Origin: Demequina sediminis
Lineage (GTDB): Bacteria > Actinomycetota > Actinomycetes > Actinomycetales > Demequinaceae
Reading direction: 5' to 3'
Assembly: GCF_030296675.1 (NCBI RefSeq)
Contig: NZ_AP027736.1
Location: forward strand, 682,001 to 746,000
DNA: 64,000 bases
The position numbers and the translations under genes were made by a program. Under the pieces are notes generated by a model. That model saw nothing but the letters and a program-made list of their open reading frames with translations. It ran no database searches and was not told the DNA's origin. Of this stretch, positions 28,747 through 41,257 are shown in pieces. Position 1 is the stretch's first letter, and every line of letters begins with the position of its first letter.

Positions 28747-29811
28747 GTGTCCGCCGAGCCCACCTACATCGTCACCACTGGCGACTTCATATCCGAGTGG
28801 ATGGAAGGTGAGGGCATCAACGCCGCCGAACTGGCGCGCCGCCTGGGAGTGACACGCAAGCATGTGAGCGAGTTGCTCAGCGGCAAGGCGCCGTTGTCGC
28901 ACCCGCTTTCCCTCGCGCTCGAGCGTGTCACGGGCGTGCCCGCGCGCATCTGGAATCAGTATGAGAGCGGCTATCGCAGCGACCTCGCTCGTGGCGAGGA
29001 GACGGAAAGACTCGCCGCGCAGTACGAACAAGCAAAGCAGTTCCCGCTTAGCTATCTGCGCAAGTGGGGGTACATCAAGGCACCCGCCCGAAACCACGCG
29101 GATTCCGTGCGCGAGTTGCTCGGGATCCTGGGCGTCGCGACCCTTGACGCCTTCGACGACACCTGGCGACAGGGAAGCGTGGCGTATCGGCGGTCGGCGG
29201 TGGGGCGTGATCACGCACCTGCGCTGGCGACCTGGCTCGCCCTCGCCGAGCGCCACCACGATGGACTCGACGGCATGCCTCCGTTTGACCGGCGTGGCCT
29301 CGAGCTCCTTCTGCCGTCGCTACGGGCGCTCACTGCCGCGGAGCCGGTCGCCGCCATCGATGAGGCGAGGGCTCGGCTCCTTGAGGTCGGCGTGGTCCTT
29401 TGCTTCGTGCCAGCCGTGCCGGGCCTCGGCATTCACGGCGCGACACGATGGCTCAATGGGCGCCCCATCGTCCAGCTCTCCCTGTTGTGGAAACGCGATG
29501 ATCAGATGTGGTTCACGCTGTTCCATGAGATCGGTCACGTACTCCTCCACGGCGACAAGGAGTTGTATGTCAACGGGGATGCGACTCAGGCAGAGGACGA
29601 GGCGAACGCCTTCGCATCTGATCTGCTGATCCCGCCCGATGTTGTTGACCGGCTTCCACGGACGCGCGATACGGGAGCGGTACTGGCACTCGCCGACGCG
29701 TTGGGGGTGGCGCCGAGCATCGTTCTCGGCCGCGCGCAACGCGAGTCCAAGGACTACGCATGGGGTCACGAGCTACACACGAAGCTAGAGTTCGCTCTCG
29801 CCCACGCGTAG
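28747..29811 (+). CDS. HigA-type antitoxin fused to ImmA/IrrE metallopeptidase
   Basis: The GTG at 28747 has a perfect AAAGGAGG ribosome site 4 nt upstream. Residues 1-90 are a HigA-type XRE helix-turn-helix (NAAELARRLGVTRKHVSELL, LALERVTGVPARIWNQYESG). Residues about 215-350 form an ImmA/IrrE zinc peptidase domain with HEIGH at 260-264 (FTLFHEIGHVLLHGD) and a downstream acidic helix AEDEANAFASDLLIP that supplies the third ligand. The 354-residue length fits the XRE-ImmA/IrrE family, not the 100-residue bare HigA. It probably represses the operon, neutralises the toxin and may be self- or partner-cleaving under stress (last point inference). Confidence 0.85.
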   Translation: MSAEPTYIVTTGDFISEWMEGEGINAAELARRLGVTRKHVSELLSGKAPLSHPLSLALERVTGVPARIWNQYESGYRSDLARGEETERLAAQYEQAKQFPLSYLRKWGYIKAPARNHADSVRELLGILGVATLDAFDDTWRQGSVAYRRSAVGRDHAPALATWLALAERHHDGLDGMPPFDRRGLELLLPSLRALTAAEPVAAIDEARARLLEVGVVLCFVPAVPGLGIHGATRWLNGRPIVQLSLLWKRDDQMWFTLFHEIGHVLLHGDKELYVNGDATQAEDEANAFASDLLIPPDVVDRLPRTRDTGAVLALADALGVAPSIVLGRAQRESKDYAWGHELHTKLEFALAHA

Positions 29812-29921
29812 ACGAGATGCGTAGCCGGTGAACTCTCCGGAGAATCCGGAAAGCTCACAGCATGTCTGAACCACCGCATCGTCCCTTCGCGCGCCCAACC
29901 CAACCGGGGCATCGTCCCCGC

Positions 29922-29927
29922 TACGCT
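29922..29927 (+). promoter_or_regulatory. -10 element, leaderless promoter of aroQ
   Basis: TACGCT is followed by 6 nt and the aroQ ATG at 29934, with no ribosome binding site. The sequence just upstream, GGCATCGTCCCC, also precedes the fmt leaderless promoter. Confidence 0.5.
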
Positions 29928-29933
29928 GGCCGC

Positions 29934-30374
29934 ATGAACGTCCTGGTGGTCAACGGTCCCAACCTGCGCAGGCTCGGCACGCGCGAGCCCGAGAAGTACG
30001 GCAGCACCACCCACGAGGAGCTCACCGTGTTGGTCACGCAGTGGGGCGCGGACCTGGGTCTCGACGTCGAGGTGCGCCAGTCGGACGACGAGGCGGACCT
30101 GGTCCACTGGATGCACGAGAGCGTCGACGCCGGCACCCACGTCGTGATCAACCCGGCGGCGTTCACGCACTACTCGTACGCGCTGCGGGACGCGGCCGCG
30201 CTGGTGACCGCGGAGGGCCTCAACCTGATCGAGGTGCACCTCACCAACCCGCACGCCCGCGAGGCCTTCCGTCACACCAGCGTCATCAGCGGTATCGCGA
30301 CGGGAACCATCGCGGGGCTGGGGATCGACTCGTACCGCCTGGCTCTCGAGGCCGTCGCGCGGCGCGTCGGCTAG
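29934..30374 (+). CDS. aroQ: Type II 3-dehydroquinate dehydratase
   Basis: The 146-residue enzyme forms a dodecamer and removes water from 3-dehydroquinate. The family motifs are in order: VLVVNGPNLRRLGTREPEKYG with the catalytic Arg and Tyr loop, VRQSDDEADLVHWMHE, VVINPAAFTHYSYALRDA, EVHLTNPHAREAFRHTS with catalytic His, and the C-terminal GIATGTIAGLGIDSYRLALEA. ATG 29934 fits a leaderless start. It sits apart from aroCKB because of the hig genes, and its stop codon overlaps the efp promoter. Confidence 0.96.
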   Translation: MNVLVVNGPNLRRLGTREPEKYGSTTHEELTVLVTQWGADLGLDVEVRQSDDEADLVHWMHESVDAGTHVVINPAAFTHYSYALRDAAALVTAEGLNLIEVHLTNPHAREAFRHTSVISGIATGTIAGLGIDSYRLALEAVARRVG

Positions 30375-30377
30375 AAT
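30372..30377 (+). promoter_or_regulatory. -10 element of the efp-nusB promoter
   Basis: TAGAAT overlaps the aroQ stop codon and lies 43 nt before the efp GTG, whose leader contains AAAGGA. Confidence 0.42.
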
Positions 30378-30419
30378 CGTCTGCGGACTTCATCCCAGAC
30401 ATTCTTAAAGGACACCCCT

Positions 30420-30983
30420 GTGGCGACTTCGAACGACATCAAGAACGGCTCCGTGCTCAACCTCGACGGCAACCTCTGGACCGTCATCGAGTTCCAGCAC
30501 GTCAAGCCCGGCAAGGGCGGGGCGTTCGTGCGCACCAAGCTCAAGAACGTGATGACCGGCAAGGTGGTCGACAAGACGTTCAACGCAGGTGCCAAGGTCG
30601 AGTTTGAGACGGTCGACCGCCGCGACATGCAGTACCTGTACTTCGACGGCACGTCCTACATCTTCATGGACCCCCAGTCCTTCGAGCAGATCCCCGTGTC
30701 CGAGGCCGTCATGGGCAACGCGACCGACTACCTGCTCGAGAACGAGTCCGCCGTGATCGGCTCGAACAACGGCAACCCGATCTTCCTCGAGTTGCCCGCC
30801 TCCGTCGTGCTTGAGGTCACGTACACCGAGCCCGGTCTGCAGGGCGACCGCTCGTCGGGTGGCACCAAGCCCGCGACGCTCCAGACCGGCAAGGAGATCC
30901 AGGTCCCGCTGTTCCTCGAGGTGGGCACCAAGGTCAAGGTCAACACGGCGTCCGGGGACTACCTCGGTCGCGTCAACGACTAG
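30420..30983 (+). CDS. efp: Translation elongation factor P
   Basis: The 187-residue three-domain beta-barrel protein relieves ribosome stalling at proline runs. The KOW-like N-terminal domain has the functional loop [17 protein letters not shown] with a Lys at the tip, and the C-terminal domain shows [18 protein letters not shown], the usual ending. The GTG at 30420 follows AAAGGA. Its stop overlaps nusB by one base. Confidence 0.96.
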   Translation: MATSNDIKNGSVLNLDGNLWTVIEFQHVKPGKGGAFVRTKLKNVMTGKVVDKTFNAGAKVEFETVDRRDMQYLYFDGTSYIFMDPQSFEQIPVSEAVMGNATDYLLENESAVIGSNNGNPIFLELPASVVLEVTYTEPGLQGDRSSGGTKPATLQTGKEIQVPLFLEVGTKVKVNTASGDYLGRVND

Positions 30984-31405
30984 TGGCGGCCCGGACCAAG
31001 GCTCGCAAGCGCGCCCTCGACGTCCTGTTCGAGGCGGACCAGCGCGGCGACAACGTGCTGTCGGTGCTTCAGACGCGGCTGGTCGACTCGGGCCGCGAGA
31101 CGCCGCTGCCGCTGTACGCCGAGCAGATCGTGCGCGGAGTGGTGCAGTGGTGGCCCGAGCTCAACGCGATCATCCAGGACGCCTCGCCCGAGTGGCAGCT
31201 CACGCGGATGCCCGCGGTGGACCGTGCGCTGCTGCGGATCGGGGCGTGGGAGATCCTGTGCAACGACGAGATCTCCCTGGGTACAGCGATTGACGAGGCC
31301 GTGAAGCTTGCCGCGGATCTCTCGACGGACGACTCTCCGGCCTTCATCAACGGAGTCCTGGGGACCATCGCGCGCGAGGCGCCGGCGCTGAAGGCTGCGA
31401 AGTAG
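30983..31405 (+). CDS. nusB: Transcription antitermination factor NusB
   Basis: The 140-residue all-helical protein acts with NusE (S10) in rRNA antitermination. It begins with the basic RTKARKRALDVLFEADQRG; the second half has MPAVDRALLRIGAWEILCND, ISLGTAIDEAVKLAADLSTDD and the closing FINGVLGTIAREA, all family signatures. The GTG start overlaps the efp stop. Length is typical of actinobacteria. Confidence 0.95.
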   Translation: MAARTKARKRALDVLFEADQRGDNVLSVLQTRLVDSGRETPLPLYAEQIVRGVVQWWPELNAIIQDASPEWQLTRMPAVDRALLRIGAWEILCNDEISLGTAIDEAVKLAADLSTDDSPAFINGVLGTIAREAPALKAAK

Positions 31406-31476
31406 TTCTCCACAGTTTCGTGGCGTTTGTCCGGATTGCCGGGTTCGCTGTCAGACCCCGGTGATGGACTGGGGTC

Positions 31477-32976
31477 ATGGCGTTCTCCATGGTCTCCGAT
31501 GCTCTCGCCGGGCTGCGCGCCCGTGCGGAGGGAGTCGGCGCGCTCACCGAGCGGGAGGTGCTCGCGCTCAAGCGCGAGGCCGTCGGGGTGAGGCGCGACA
31601 TCGACGTGGTGCTCGCGCTGATCTCCGCGGACCTCGACCGTCGGTCGCAGGCCGGGGCGAGCGGGATGGCGCGGCGGGCCGGTTTCCGGTCCGTCGACCA
31701 GCTCATCGCGAGCGAGACCGGTGGCACCGTGGCGGAGGCCGAGCGGCTGCGCACCATGGGGCACCTCATTGCCGGGTCTCCCGGCGGCGCGGGTGGGTCT
31801 GCCGGGGCCGGTGGGCCTGCCGGATCCGGGGCGGGGGACGATGCTCGGGGCAGGTTGGGGGACGATGCCGGGCCTGGGAGGGGTGCCGGGCCTGGGAGAG
31901 GCGCGGTGTCGCCCCTGCCGCTGCTCGCGGCCGCGGCGAGCGCGGGGCGGCTGAGCCCGGATGCGTGCGCGCTGCTGCGCGAGGCGCTCATGCTGCACCC
32001 CGAGGCACGTGAGCGGGTGGGGCTCGTCGTGGACGATTCCGTGCGGACGACCCCGCTGGGGCGCCGGCCACTTGAGGCGGTGGAGAAGACCGCGATCGCC
32101 AAGGCGGAGGGGCAGCCACTGCGGACCGTGCGGTCCCTCGCGCACGCCCTCACCGCGGATCTCACCGCGTCCGTGACGGCCGAGGAACGCTACGAGGAGC
32201 TCCACGAGCGCCGCTTCGCACGCTTCCGCGAGGAGCGCGACGGCATGGTGAGCCTCACCGCTCTCCTGGATCCCATGACCGCCGCGCCGCTCAAGGCGGC
32301 GGTCGAGGGGTACGTGAAGAAGGCGTTCCGCGCGCGGCGCGACCAGGAGTCCCAGGACGCGCGGACGGGAGACCAGCTGCGCGCGGACGGACTGGGCTGG
32401 CTGGGGCGACACGCCACGGGCTGCGACGCGACCCACGACGGCGTCAAGACCACGGTCTCGATCCGCATGAGCCTTGCCGACCTCCGGGCGGGCGAGGGGT
32501 ACGGCGACGTCGACGGCATCACGGTCCGCGTGCCGGTCGGGGTGCTGCGCAGGCATGCGGCCGATGCGCAGGTGGTCCCTACGGTGTTCGGCATGGGCTC
32601 CGAGGTGCTCGACCACGGCCGCGCGAAGCGACTCTTCACCGCGGCTCAGCGGCGCGCGATCGCCGAGCGGGATCGCGGCTGCGCCTGGTGCGGGGCCCCG
32701 CCGAGTCACTGCGACGTGCACCACATCGTCCCGTGGGAGCGCGGGGGAGAGACGAACGTCCGCGACGGCATCATGCTGTGCGTCGGCTGCCATCACTGGA
32801 TCCACCATGACGGTTGGGCCATCAGGATGCGCCAGGGGAGCCCGGAGTTCATCCCGCCGCGATCCGTGGACCCGGAAAGGCGACCACGGCCGGGCTTCCG
32901 GGCACTCACCACGGTGACCGACCGGGACGTGGGCGGCGGATCCGGTGGCGAGGAGCGAGCCGGCCCGTCGGGGTAG
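31477..32976 (+). CDS. DUF222 / 13E12-repeat protein with C-terminal HNH endonuclease domain
   Basis: The 499-residue protein has the actinobacterial 13E12-type layout: an N-terminal DUF222 region (about residues 35-330, with VLALISADLDRRSQAGASGM and LTALLDPMTAAPLKAAVEGY) and a C-terminal HNH nuclease domain (CAWCGAPPSHCDVHHIVPWE, then LCVGCHHWIHHDGW) with two CxxC zinc knuckles. Function of the family is unknown; many copies per genome are usual. It splits nusB from pyrR. A Gly-rich tract at about residues 103-145 comes from short tandem DNA repeats. Only a weak TGGACT sits 6 nt before the ATG. Confidence 0.88.
   Translation: MAFSMVSDALAGLRARAEGVGALTEREVLALKREAVGVRRDIDVVLALISADLDRRSQAGASGMARRAGFRSVDQLIASETGGTVAEAERLRTMGHLIAGSPGGAGGSAGAGGPAGSGAGDDARGRLGDDAGPGRGAGPGRGAVSPLPLLAAAASAGRLSPDACALLREALMLHPEARERVGLVVDDSVRTTPLGRRPLEAVEKTAIAKAEGQPLRTVRSLAHALTADLTASVTAEERYEELHERRFARFREERDGMVSLTALLDPMTAAPLKAAVEGYVKKAFRARRDQESQDARTGDQLRADGLGWLGRHATGCDATHDGVKTTVSIRMSLADLRAGEGYGDVDGITVRVPVGVLRRHAADAQVVPTVFGMGSEVLDHGRAKRLFTAAQRRAIAERDRGCAWCGAPPSHCDVHHIVPWERGGETNVRDGIMLCVGCHHWIHHDGWAIRMRQGSPEFIPPRSVDPERRPRPGFRALTTVTDRDVGGGSGGEERAGPSG
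31793..31898 (+). repeat. Clustered short direct repeats inside the DUF222-HNH gene
   Basis: Three pairs occur together: GTGGGTCTGCCGG / GTGGGCCTGCCGG (31793, 31811), GGGGGACGATGC (31833, 31857) and TGCCGGGCCTGGGAG (31866, 31884). They encode a Gly/Ala/Asp-rich linker and probably vary in copy number. Confidence 0.6.
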
Positions 32977-33016
32977 CTGGGGCGGCGGGTGGCAGGTCGC
33001 GGCGCCACGGGTCGGG

Positions 33017-33022
33017 TAGGCT
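33017..33022 (+). promoter_or_regulatory. -10 element of the pyr operon promoter
   Basis: TAGGCT lies 68 nt before the pyrR GTG and just upstream of the predicted PyrR-binding leader. No clear -35 is seen. Confidence 0.4.
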
Positions 33023-33040
33023 TGCCGTCACAACCCAGAC

Positions 33041-33077
33041 ATCCTTTAAGGACCGTCCTGCGAGGCGGGGAAGGAGG
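33041..33077 (+). promoter_or_regulatory. PyrR-binding leader element overlapping the pyrR ribosome site
   Basis: The leader contains TTTAAGGACCGTCCTGCGAG followed by GCGGGG and AAGGAGG. CCGT (33053-33056) pairs with GCGG (33065-33068) around a loop CCTGCGAG, matching the AAGGNCC..GNGAGG consensus that PyrR recognises. In mycobacteria a similar element controls translation, and here it abuts the Shine-Dalgarno at 33071-33077. UMP/UTP-dependent repression is inferred. Confidence 0.6.
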
Positions 33078-33084
33078 TCGCCAG

Positions 33085-33654
33085 GTGACTGGCACCATCA
33101 TGGGCGAGGCGGATATCGCCCGAGCCCTCACGCGCATCGCCCACGAGATCGTGGAGCGCAACGACGGCGCAGCATCGATCGTCCTGCTGGGGATTCCCAC
33201 GCGTGGACTGCCGCTGGCGCATCGGCTGGCCGCGCGCATCGCGCAGGTCGAGCCCGGCTTCGAGGCCGAGCACCGCTGCGGAGCGCTCGACATCACCATG
33301 TACAGGGACGACCTGTTCAAGAACCCCACGCGAGCGATCGGCGTGACGTCAGTCCCCGCAGCCGGCATCGACGATGCCGTGGTGGTCCTGGTCGACGACG
33401 TCTTCCACACCGGGCGCACCATCCGGGCCGCACTCGACGCGATCCGCGACCTTGGCCGGCCCGCCGCCGTGCAGCTCGCGACCCTGGTCGACCGCGGACA
33501 CCGCGAGCTTCCCATTCGCGCCGACTACGTGGGCAAGAACATCCCGACCGCCCGCTCGGAGCGCGTGGACGTGCGCCTCGAGGAGATCGACGGCGAGGAC
33601 GCCGTGATCTTGCGGAAGGGGAGTGAGCATGCGTCACCTCCTGAGCACGCGTGA
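33085..33654 (+). CDS. pyrR: PyrR bifunctional regulator / uracil phosphoribosyltransferase
   Basis: The 189-residue type I phosphoribosyltransferase-fold protein binds pyr mRNA in response to UMP and can make UMP from uracil and PRPP. PRPP loop [20 protein letters not shown], hood residues [19 protein letters not shown] and [16 protein letters not shown] are family signatures. The GTG at 33085 has AAGGAGG 7 nt upstream; ATG 33100 is an alternative. It overlaps pyrB by 26 nt and heads pyrR-pyrB-pyrC-carA-carB-pyrF, whose products it presumably controls. Confidence 0.95.
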   Translation: MTGTIMGEADIARALTRIAHEIVERNDGAASIVLLGIPTRGLPLAHRLAARIAQVEPGFEAEHRCGALDITMYRDDLFKNPTRAIGVTSVPAAGIDDAVVVLVDDVFHTGRTIRAALDAIRDLGRPAAVQLATLVDRGHRELPIRADYVGKNIPTARSERVDVRLEEIDGEDAVILRKGSEHASPPEHA

Positions 33655-34582
33655 CCTCTCTCGCGAGGACGCGATCACGCTTCTCGACACCGCCGGACAG
33701 ATGGCCGCCACCCAGGAGCGCGAGGTGCGCAAGCTCCCCACGCTGCGCGGCAAGACCGTCGTCAACCTCTTCTTCGAGGACTCGACCCGGACGCGCATCT
33801 CGTTCGAGGCGGCCGCCAAGCGACTGAGCGCGGACGTCATCAACTTCTCCGCCAAGGGCAGCTCCGTGAGCAAGGGAGAGTCGCTCAAGGACACCGCCCT
33901 CACGCTTCAGGCCATGGGCGCCGACGCCGTGGTGGTCCGCCACTGGGCCTCCGGCGCGGCGTATCAGCTCGCGCACGGCGGCTGGCTCCACGGCAGCGTC
34001 CTCAACGCGGGGGACGGCACCCACCAGCACCCCACGCAAGCGCTGCTCGACGCCTTCACGATGCGCCGCCACCTGGTGAGCGACCCCACGGGGGCGGACC
34101 TCGCTGGCCTCACCGTCGCGATCGTGGGCGACGTCCTGCACAGCCGCGTCGCGCGCTCGAACGTCTACCTGCTTCACACCCTGGGTGCGCGCGTGGTGCT
34201 GGTCGCGCCGCCCACCCTGGTTCCCGTGGGCATCGAGCCGTGGCCGTGCACCCTGGTGCACACGCTCGACGAGGCACTCGAGACGCACGAGATCGACGCC
34301 CTCATGATGCTGCGCGTCCAGCGCGAGCGCATGACGGGAGGCGGGTTCTTCCCGAGCCCCGGCGAGTACACGCGCCTCTACGGTCTCGACGCCGACCGCA
34401 TGTCGCGACTACCCGACCACGGCATCGTCATGCACCCCGGTCCCATGAACAGGGGCCTCGAAATCTCGGCCGAGGCCGCCGACTCGTCACGCTCCGTGAT
34501 CGTCGAGCAGGTCGCGAACGGCGTTGCCGTGCGCATGGCCGCCCTGTATCTGCTGCTAGCCGGAGAGGAGGGCGCCTCGTGA
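33629..34582 (+). CDS. pyrB: Aspartate carbamoyltransferase catalytic subunit
   Basis: The 317-residue trimeric enzyme joins carbamoyl phosphate and aspartate. The carbamoyl-phosphate loop [13 protein letters not shown], second-site [22 protein letters not shown] and the aspartate-binding [10 protein letters not shown] with HPGPMNRG are present. The ATG at 33629 is preferred over GTG 33623 because GGGGAG lies 5 nt upstream of it and overlaps the GTG. No pyrI regulatory subunit is present, as expected in Gram-positives. It overlaps pyrC by 4 bases. Confidence 0.96.
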   Translation: MRHLLSTRDLSREDAITLLDTAGQMAATQEREVRKLPTLRGKTVVNLFFEDSTRTRISFEAAAKRLSADVINFSAKGSSVSKGESLKDTALTLQAMGADAVVVRHWASGAAYQLAHGGWLHGSVLNAGDGTHQHPTQALLDAFTMRRHLVSDPTGADLAGLTVAIVGDVLHSRVARSNVYLLHTLGARVVLVAPPTLVPVGIEPWPCTLVHTLDEALETHEIDALMMLRVQRERMTGGGFFPSPGEYTRLYGLDADRMSRLPDHGIVMHPGPMNRGLEISAEAADSSRSVIVEQVANGVAVRMAALYLLLAGEEGAS

Positions 34583-35882
34583 GTCGCCCCATCGTCATCC
34601 AGAACGCTTCCCTCTACGGCGACACCGTCGCGACCCTGGTGGTCGAGGACGGCGTCATCACCGCGGTCGACTCCGACACGCGGCCCGAGGGGCGGTCGTG
34701 ATCGACGCCACCGGGCTGGTCGCGCTGCCCGGGCTCGTCGACCTGCACACCCACCTGCGCGAGCCGGGACGCGAGGACGCCGAGACGATCGAGACCGGCT
34801 CCCGCGCCGCGGCGCGCGGCGGGTGGACCGCAGTCCACGCGATGGCGAACACCACCCCCGTCGCCGACACGGCGGGCGTGGTCGAGCAGGTGTGGAGCAG
34901 GGGACAGGAGATCGGGCTGGTCGACGTCTACCCCATCGGCGCCGTCACCGTGGGCCTCAAGGGCGAGCACCTGTCCGAGATGGGCGCGATGGCCCACTCG
35001 AAGGCCCGCGTGCGGCTCTTCTCCGACGACGGCGTATGCGTCTACGACCCCGTCATCATGCGCCGCGCTCTCGAGTACGTGAAGGCCTTCGACGGCGCCG
35101 TGGTCCAGCACGCGCAGGACCTGCGCCTCACCGAGGGCGCGCAGATGCACGAGGGCGAGGTGTCCGCCGAGCTCGGCCTCGCGGGCTGGCCCGCCGTCGC
35201 GGAGGAGTCGATCGTCGCGCGTGATGCGCTGCTCGCCGAGCACGTGGGCTCGCGCGTGCACGTCCAGCACCTGTCGACCGCAGGCTCGGTGGAGATCATC
35301 CGCTGGGCCAAGGGACGCGGGATCAATGTCACCGCCGAGGCGACTCCTCACCACCTGCTCCTCACGCACGAGGAGGCGCGCACCTACGACCCCCTCTTCA
35401 AGGTCAACCCGCCGCTGCGCACCCAGACGGACGTCGACGCCCTGCGCGCCGCCGTCGCCGACGGCACCATCGACATCATCGCGACCGACCACGCCCCGCA
35501 CGCGAGCGAGGACAAGGACTGCGAGTGGGCCGCCGCATCGTTCGGCATGCTCGGGCTCGAGACCGCGCTCGGAATCGTGCAGAAGGTGCTGGTCGACACC
35601 GGCGCCGCCACGTGGCGCGACGTCGCGCGACTGATGTCGGAGGCCCCCGCGCGCATCGGCAGCGTCGACGACGCACACGGCCGCCCGCTCGCCGCGGGCG
35701 AGCCGGCAAACATCACGCTCGTCGACCCGCGGGCCGCGTGGACCGTCCGTCCCGAGGACCTCGCCTCGCGTGCCCGCAACACCCCGTACGGCGGCATCGA
35801 GCTGCCCGGCCGCGCCGTCATCACGCTGCTGCGCGGCGTGCCCACCCACCTCGACCCCCGTTTCGAAGGAGCGTTCGCATGA
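34579..35882 (+). CDS. pyrC: Dihydroorotase (frameshifted near N-terminus)
   Basis: This amidohydrolase closes carbamoyl aspartate to dihydroorotate. Metal ligands lie in [12 protein letters not shown], in VQHAQD and [11 protein letters not shown], and in ATDHAPH. The body reads from 34698, but the N-terminal beta domain ([20 protein letters not shown]) starts at GTG 34579 in another frame. One G is missing from GGGG at 34689-34692; restoring it gives [19 protein letters not shown] and about 434 residues, normal for class I enzymes. It overlaps pyrB and carA by 4 bases at each end. Confidence 0.94.
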
Positions 35883-37023
35883 GCGAGGCCACCCGCGCCG
35901 TCTTGGTGCTCGAAGACGGCCGCACGTTCGAGGGCCGCCCGTATGGCGCCCTCGGCGAGACGCTCGGCGAGATCGTCTTCAACACCGGCATGACCGGCTA
36001 CCAGGAGACTCTCACCGACCCGAGCTATCACAAGCAGATCGTCGTGATGACCGCGCCGCACATCGGCAACACCGGCGTCAACGACGAGGACGACGAGTCG
36101 CGCCGCATCTGGGTCGCCGGCTACGTCGTTCGCGACCCCGCGCGCCGGCCGTCCAACTGGCGTGCGCAACGCTCCCTCGACGACGACCTGGTCGCGCAGG
36201 GGATCGTGGGCATCTCGGGGATCGACACCCGTCAGCTCACGCGCATTCTGCGCACCGCCGGCGTGATGAGGGCCGGGATCTTCTCGGGACGGGCGCTGGG
36301 GAGCGACGATGCCCCGGTCGCCGTGGAGGACCTGGTGGCCCGCGTGCGCGGGGCGGCCGAGATGAAGGGCGCCCACCTCGCGGACGAGGTGACGACCGCC
36401 GAGCCGTACACCGTGCCCGCGCAGGGAGACGAGAAGGCTCACGTGGTCGCCGTCGACCTGGGCATCAAGGCGATGACGCCCGAGCAGATGTCCCAGCGCG
36501 GCATCCGGGTGACCGTGGTGCCCTCCTCGACCACGGCATCGGCGATCCTGGAGATGAAGCCGGACGGCGTGTTCTTCTCGAACGGACCCGGCGACCCCGC
36601 CGCCGCGGAGCGCGCCGTCGCGACGCTGCGCGAGGTGCTCGACGCGAAGGTGCCCTTCTTCGGCATCTGCTTCGGCAACCAGATCCTGGGCCGCGCGCTC
36701 GGATACGGGACGTACAAGCTAGCGTTCGGCCACCGCGGCATCAACCAGCCCGTGATGGACCGGACGACCGGCAAGGTCGAGATCACCGCGCACAACCACG
36801 GCTTCGCGGTGGACGCCCCGCTCGACGGGGAGTCCGACTCTCCCGCGGGCTACGGTCGCGTGCGCGTGAGCCACGTGTGCCTCAACGACGACGTCGTGGA
36901 GGGGCTCGAGTGCCTCGACCTGCCGGCGTTTTCCGTCCAGTACCATCCCGAGGCCGCGGCGGGACCGCACGACGCCTCGTACCTCTTCGACCGCTTCCTC
37001 GACCTCATGAAGGGTGACCGCTA

Positions 37024-37024
<1 letters not shown>
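35879..37024 (+). CDS. carA: Carbamoyl-phosphate synthase small subunit
   Basis: The 381-residue class I glutamine amidotransferase feeds ammonia to CarB. The N-terminal domain contains [16 protein letters not shown] and NTGMTGYQE; the glutaminase domain has the nucleophile in [16 protein letters not shown] and the His/Glu pair in [15 protein letters not shown] 35879 overlaps the pyrC stop. Much longer upstream readings of this frame are shadows of pyrC. One base overlaps carB. Confidence 0.97.
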
Positions 37025-40317
<3,293 letters not shown>

Positions 40318-40342
40318 CCCAGCGAGGCCTCAACATCGCAGG

Positions 40343-40348
40343 TAGAGT
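40343..40348 (+). promoter_or_regulatory. -10 element before pyrF
   Basis: TAGAGT lies in the 73-nt gap between carB and pyrF and may start a second transcript covering pyrF-mihF-gmk. Confidence 0.35.
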
Positions 40349-40390
40349 AGCAATGGCAGGCCGGTCCCCGCGGCCTCAAAGGAGGAAGCG

Positions 40391-41254
40391 ATGACGTTTG
40401 GTGCCCGTCTCGCGGCCGCGATGGACGCGCACGGCCCGCTGTGCGTGGGCGTCGATCCGCACCCCGGACTGCTCGCGCAGTGGGGGCTTCCCGACACCGC
40501 ATCGTCCCTCGTGACCTTCGGCGACGCCGTGCTCGAGGCGAGCACGGGCGCCTGTGCGGCGATCAAGCCCAACGCCGCGTTCTTCGAGCGCCACGGCTCG
40601 GCGGGTGTCGCGGCGCTCGAGCAGCTGCTCGGGAGGGCGCGCGAGGTGGGGCTGCTCACCATTCTCGATGCGAAGCGGGGCGACATCGGCTCCACGATGC
40701 AGGGCTACGCGGACTCGTATCTGCGGCCCGGCGCGCCGCTCGAGGCTGACTCGGTGACGGTGTCGCCGTACCTCGGCTTCGGGTCGCTTGCCCCGGCGTT
40801 TGAGCTCGCCCAGGAACACGGCAAGGGAGTCTTCGTGCTGGCGCTCACCTCTAACCCCGAGGGGGCGGAGGTCCAGCACGCCATCGCGCCGGACGGCAGA
40901 GCCGTCGCGGCCGTGGTCGCCGACTCGGCGGCCGCGCTCAACAGCGGTGCCAGTCCGATGGGAAGCGTGGGCCTCGTGGTCGGCGCGACCGTGGGAGACG
41001 CGGTGCAGCGTCTTGGCATCGAACTCGACCGGGTCAATGGCCCGCTCCTGTCGCCCGGCGTGGGTGCGCAGGGCGCGGGTGCGGCAGAATTGTCCCTGGT
41101 CTTCGGGAACGCGAGGGGTTGCGTGCTCGTCAATCAGTCGAGGGGTGTGCTTCAGGCAGGCCCCATCGTCGAGAAACTCCGTGAAGCCGTCGTTGCGGCG
41201 GCCGCGGACGTGACAAGCATCCTGCGCGAGTCGCAGGTCGAGCGGAAGGGATAG
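40391..41254 (+). CDS. pyrF: Orotidine 5'-phosphate decarboxylase (long type)
   Basis: The 287-residue TIM-barrel enzyme yields UMP. It belongs to the longer type 2 subfamily: LCVGVDPHPGLLAQWG at the start, IKPNAAFFERHG, and the catalytic ILDAKRGDIGSTMQGYA with the Lys-Asp relay; the phosphate-binding end is LLSPGVGAQGAG. AAAGGAGG lies 5 nt before the ATG. pyrD and pyrE are not in the window. mihF follows after 3 nt. Confidence 0.95.
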   Translation: MTFGARLAAAMDAHGPLCVGVDPHPGLLAQWGLPDTASSLVTFGDAVLEASTGACAAIKPNAAFFERHGSAGVAALEQLLGRAREVGLLTILDAKRGDIGSTMQGYADSYLRPGAPLEADSVTVSPYLGFGSLAPAFELAQEHGKGVFVLALTSNPEGAEVQHAIAPDGRAVAAVVADSAAALNSGASPMGSVGLVVGATVGDAVQRLGIELDRVNGPLLSPGVGAQGAGAAELSLVFGNARGCVLVNQSRGVLQAGPIVEKLREAVVAAAADVTSILRESQVERKG

Positions 41255-41257
41255 GCC

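Noticed and set aside
28416..29811. Restriction or anti-phage island in the aroB-aroQ gap
   Set aside because: Only a toxin-antitoxin-like pair is present; no nuclease, methylase or other defence gene is next to it.
31793..31898. CRISPR-like or transposon end repeats
   Set aside because: Repeats are short, unequal, direct and in frame within a coding region; there are no spacers of regular length and no terminal inverted repeats.
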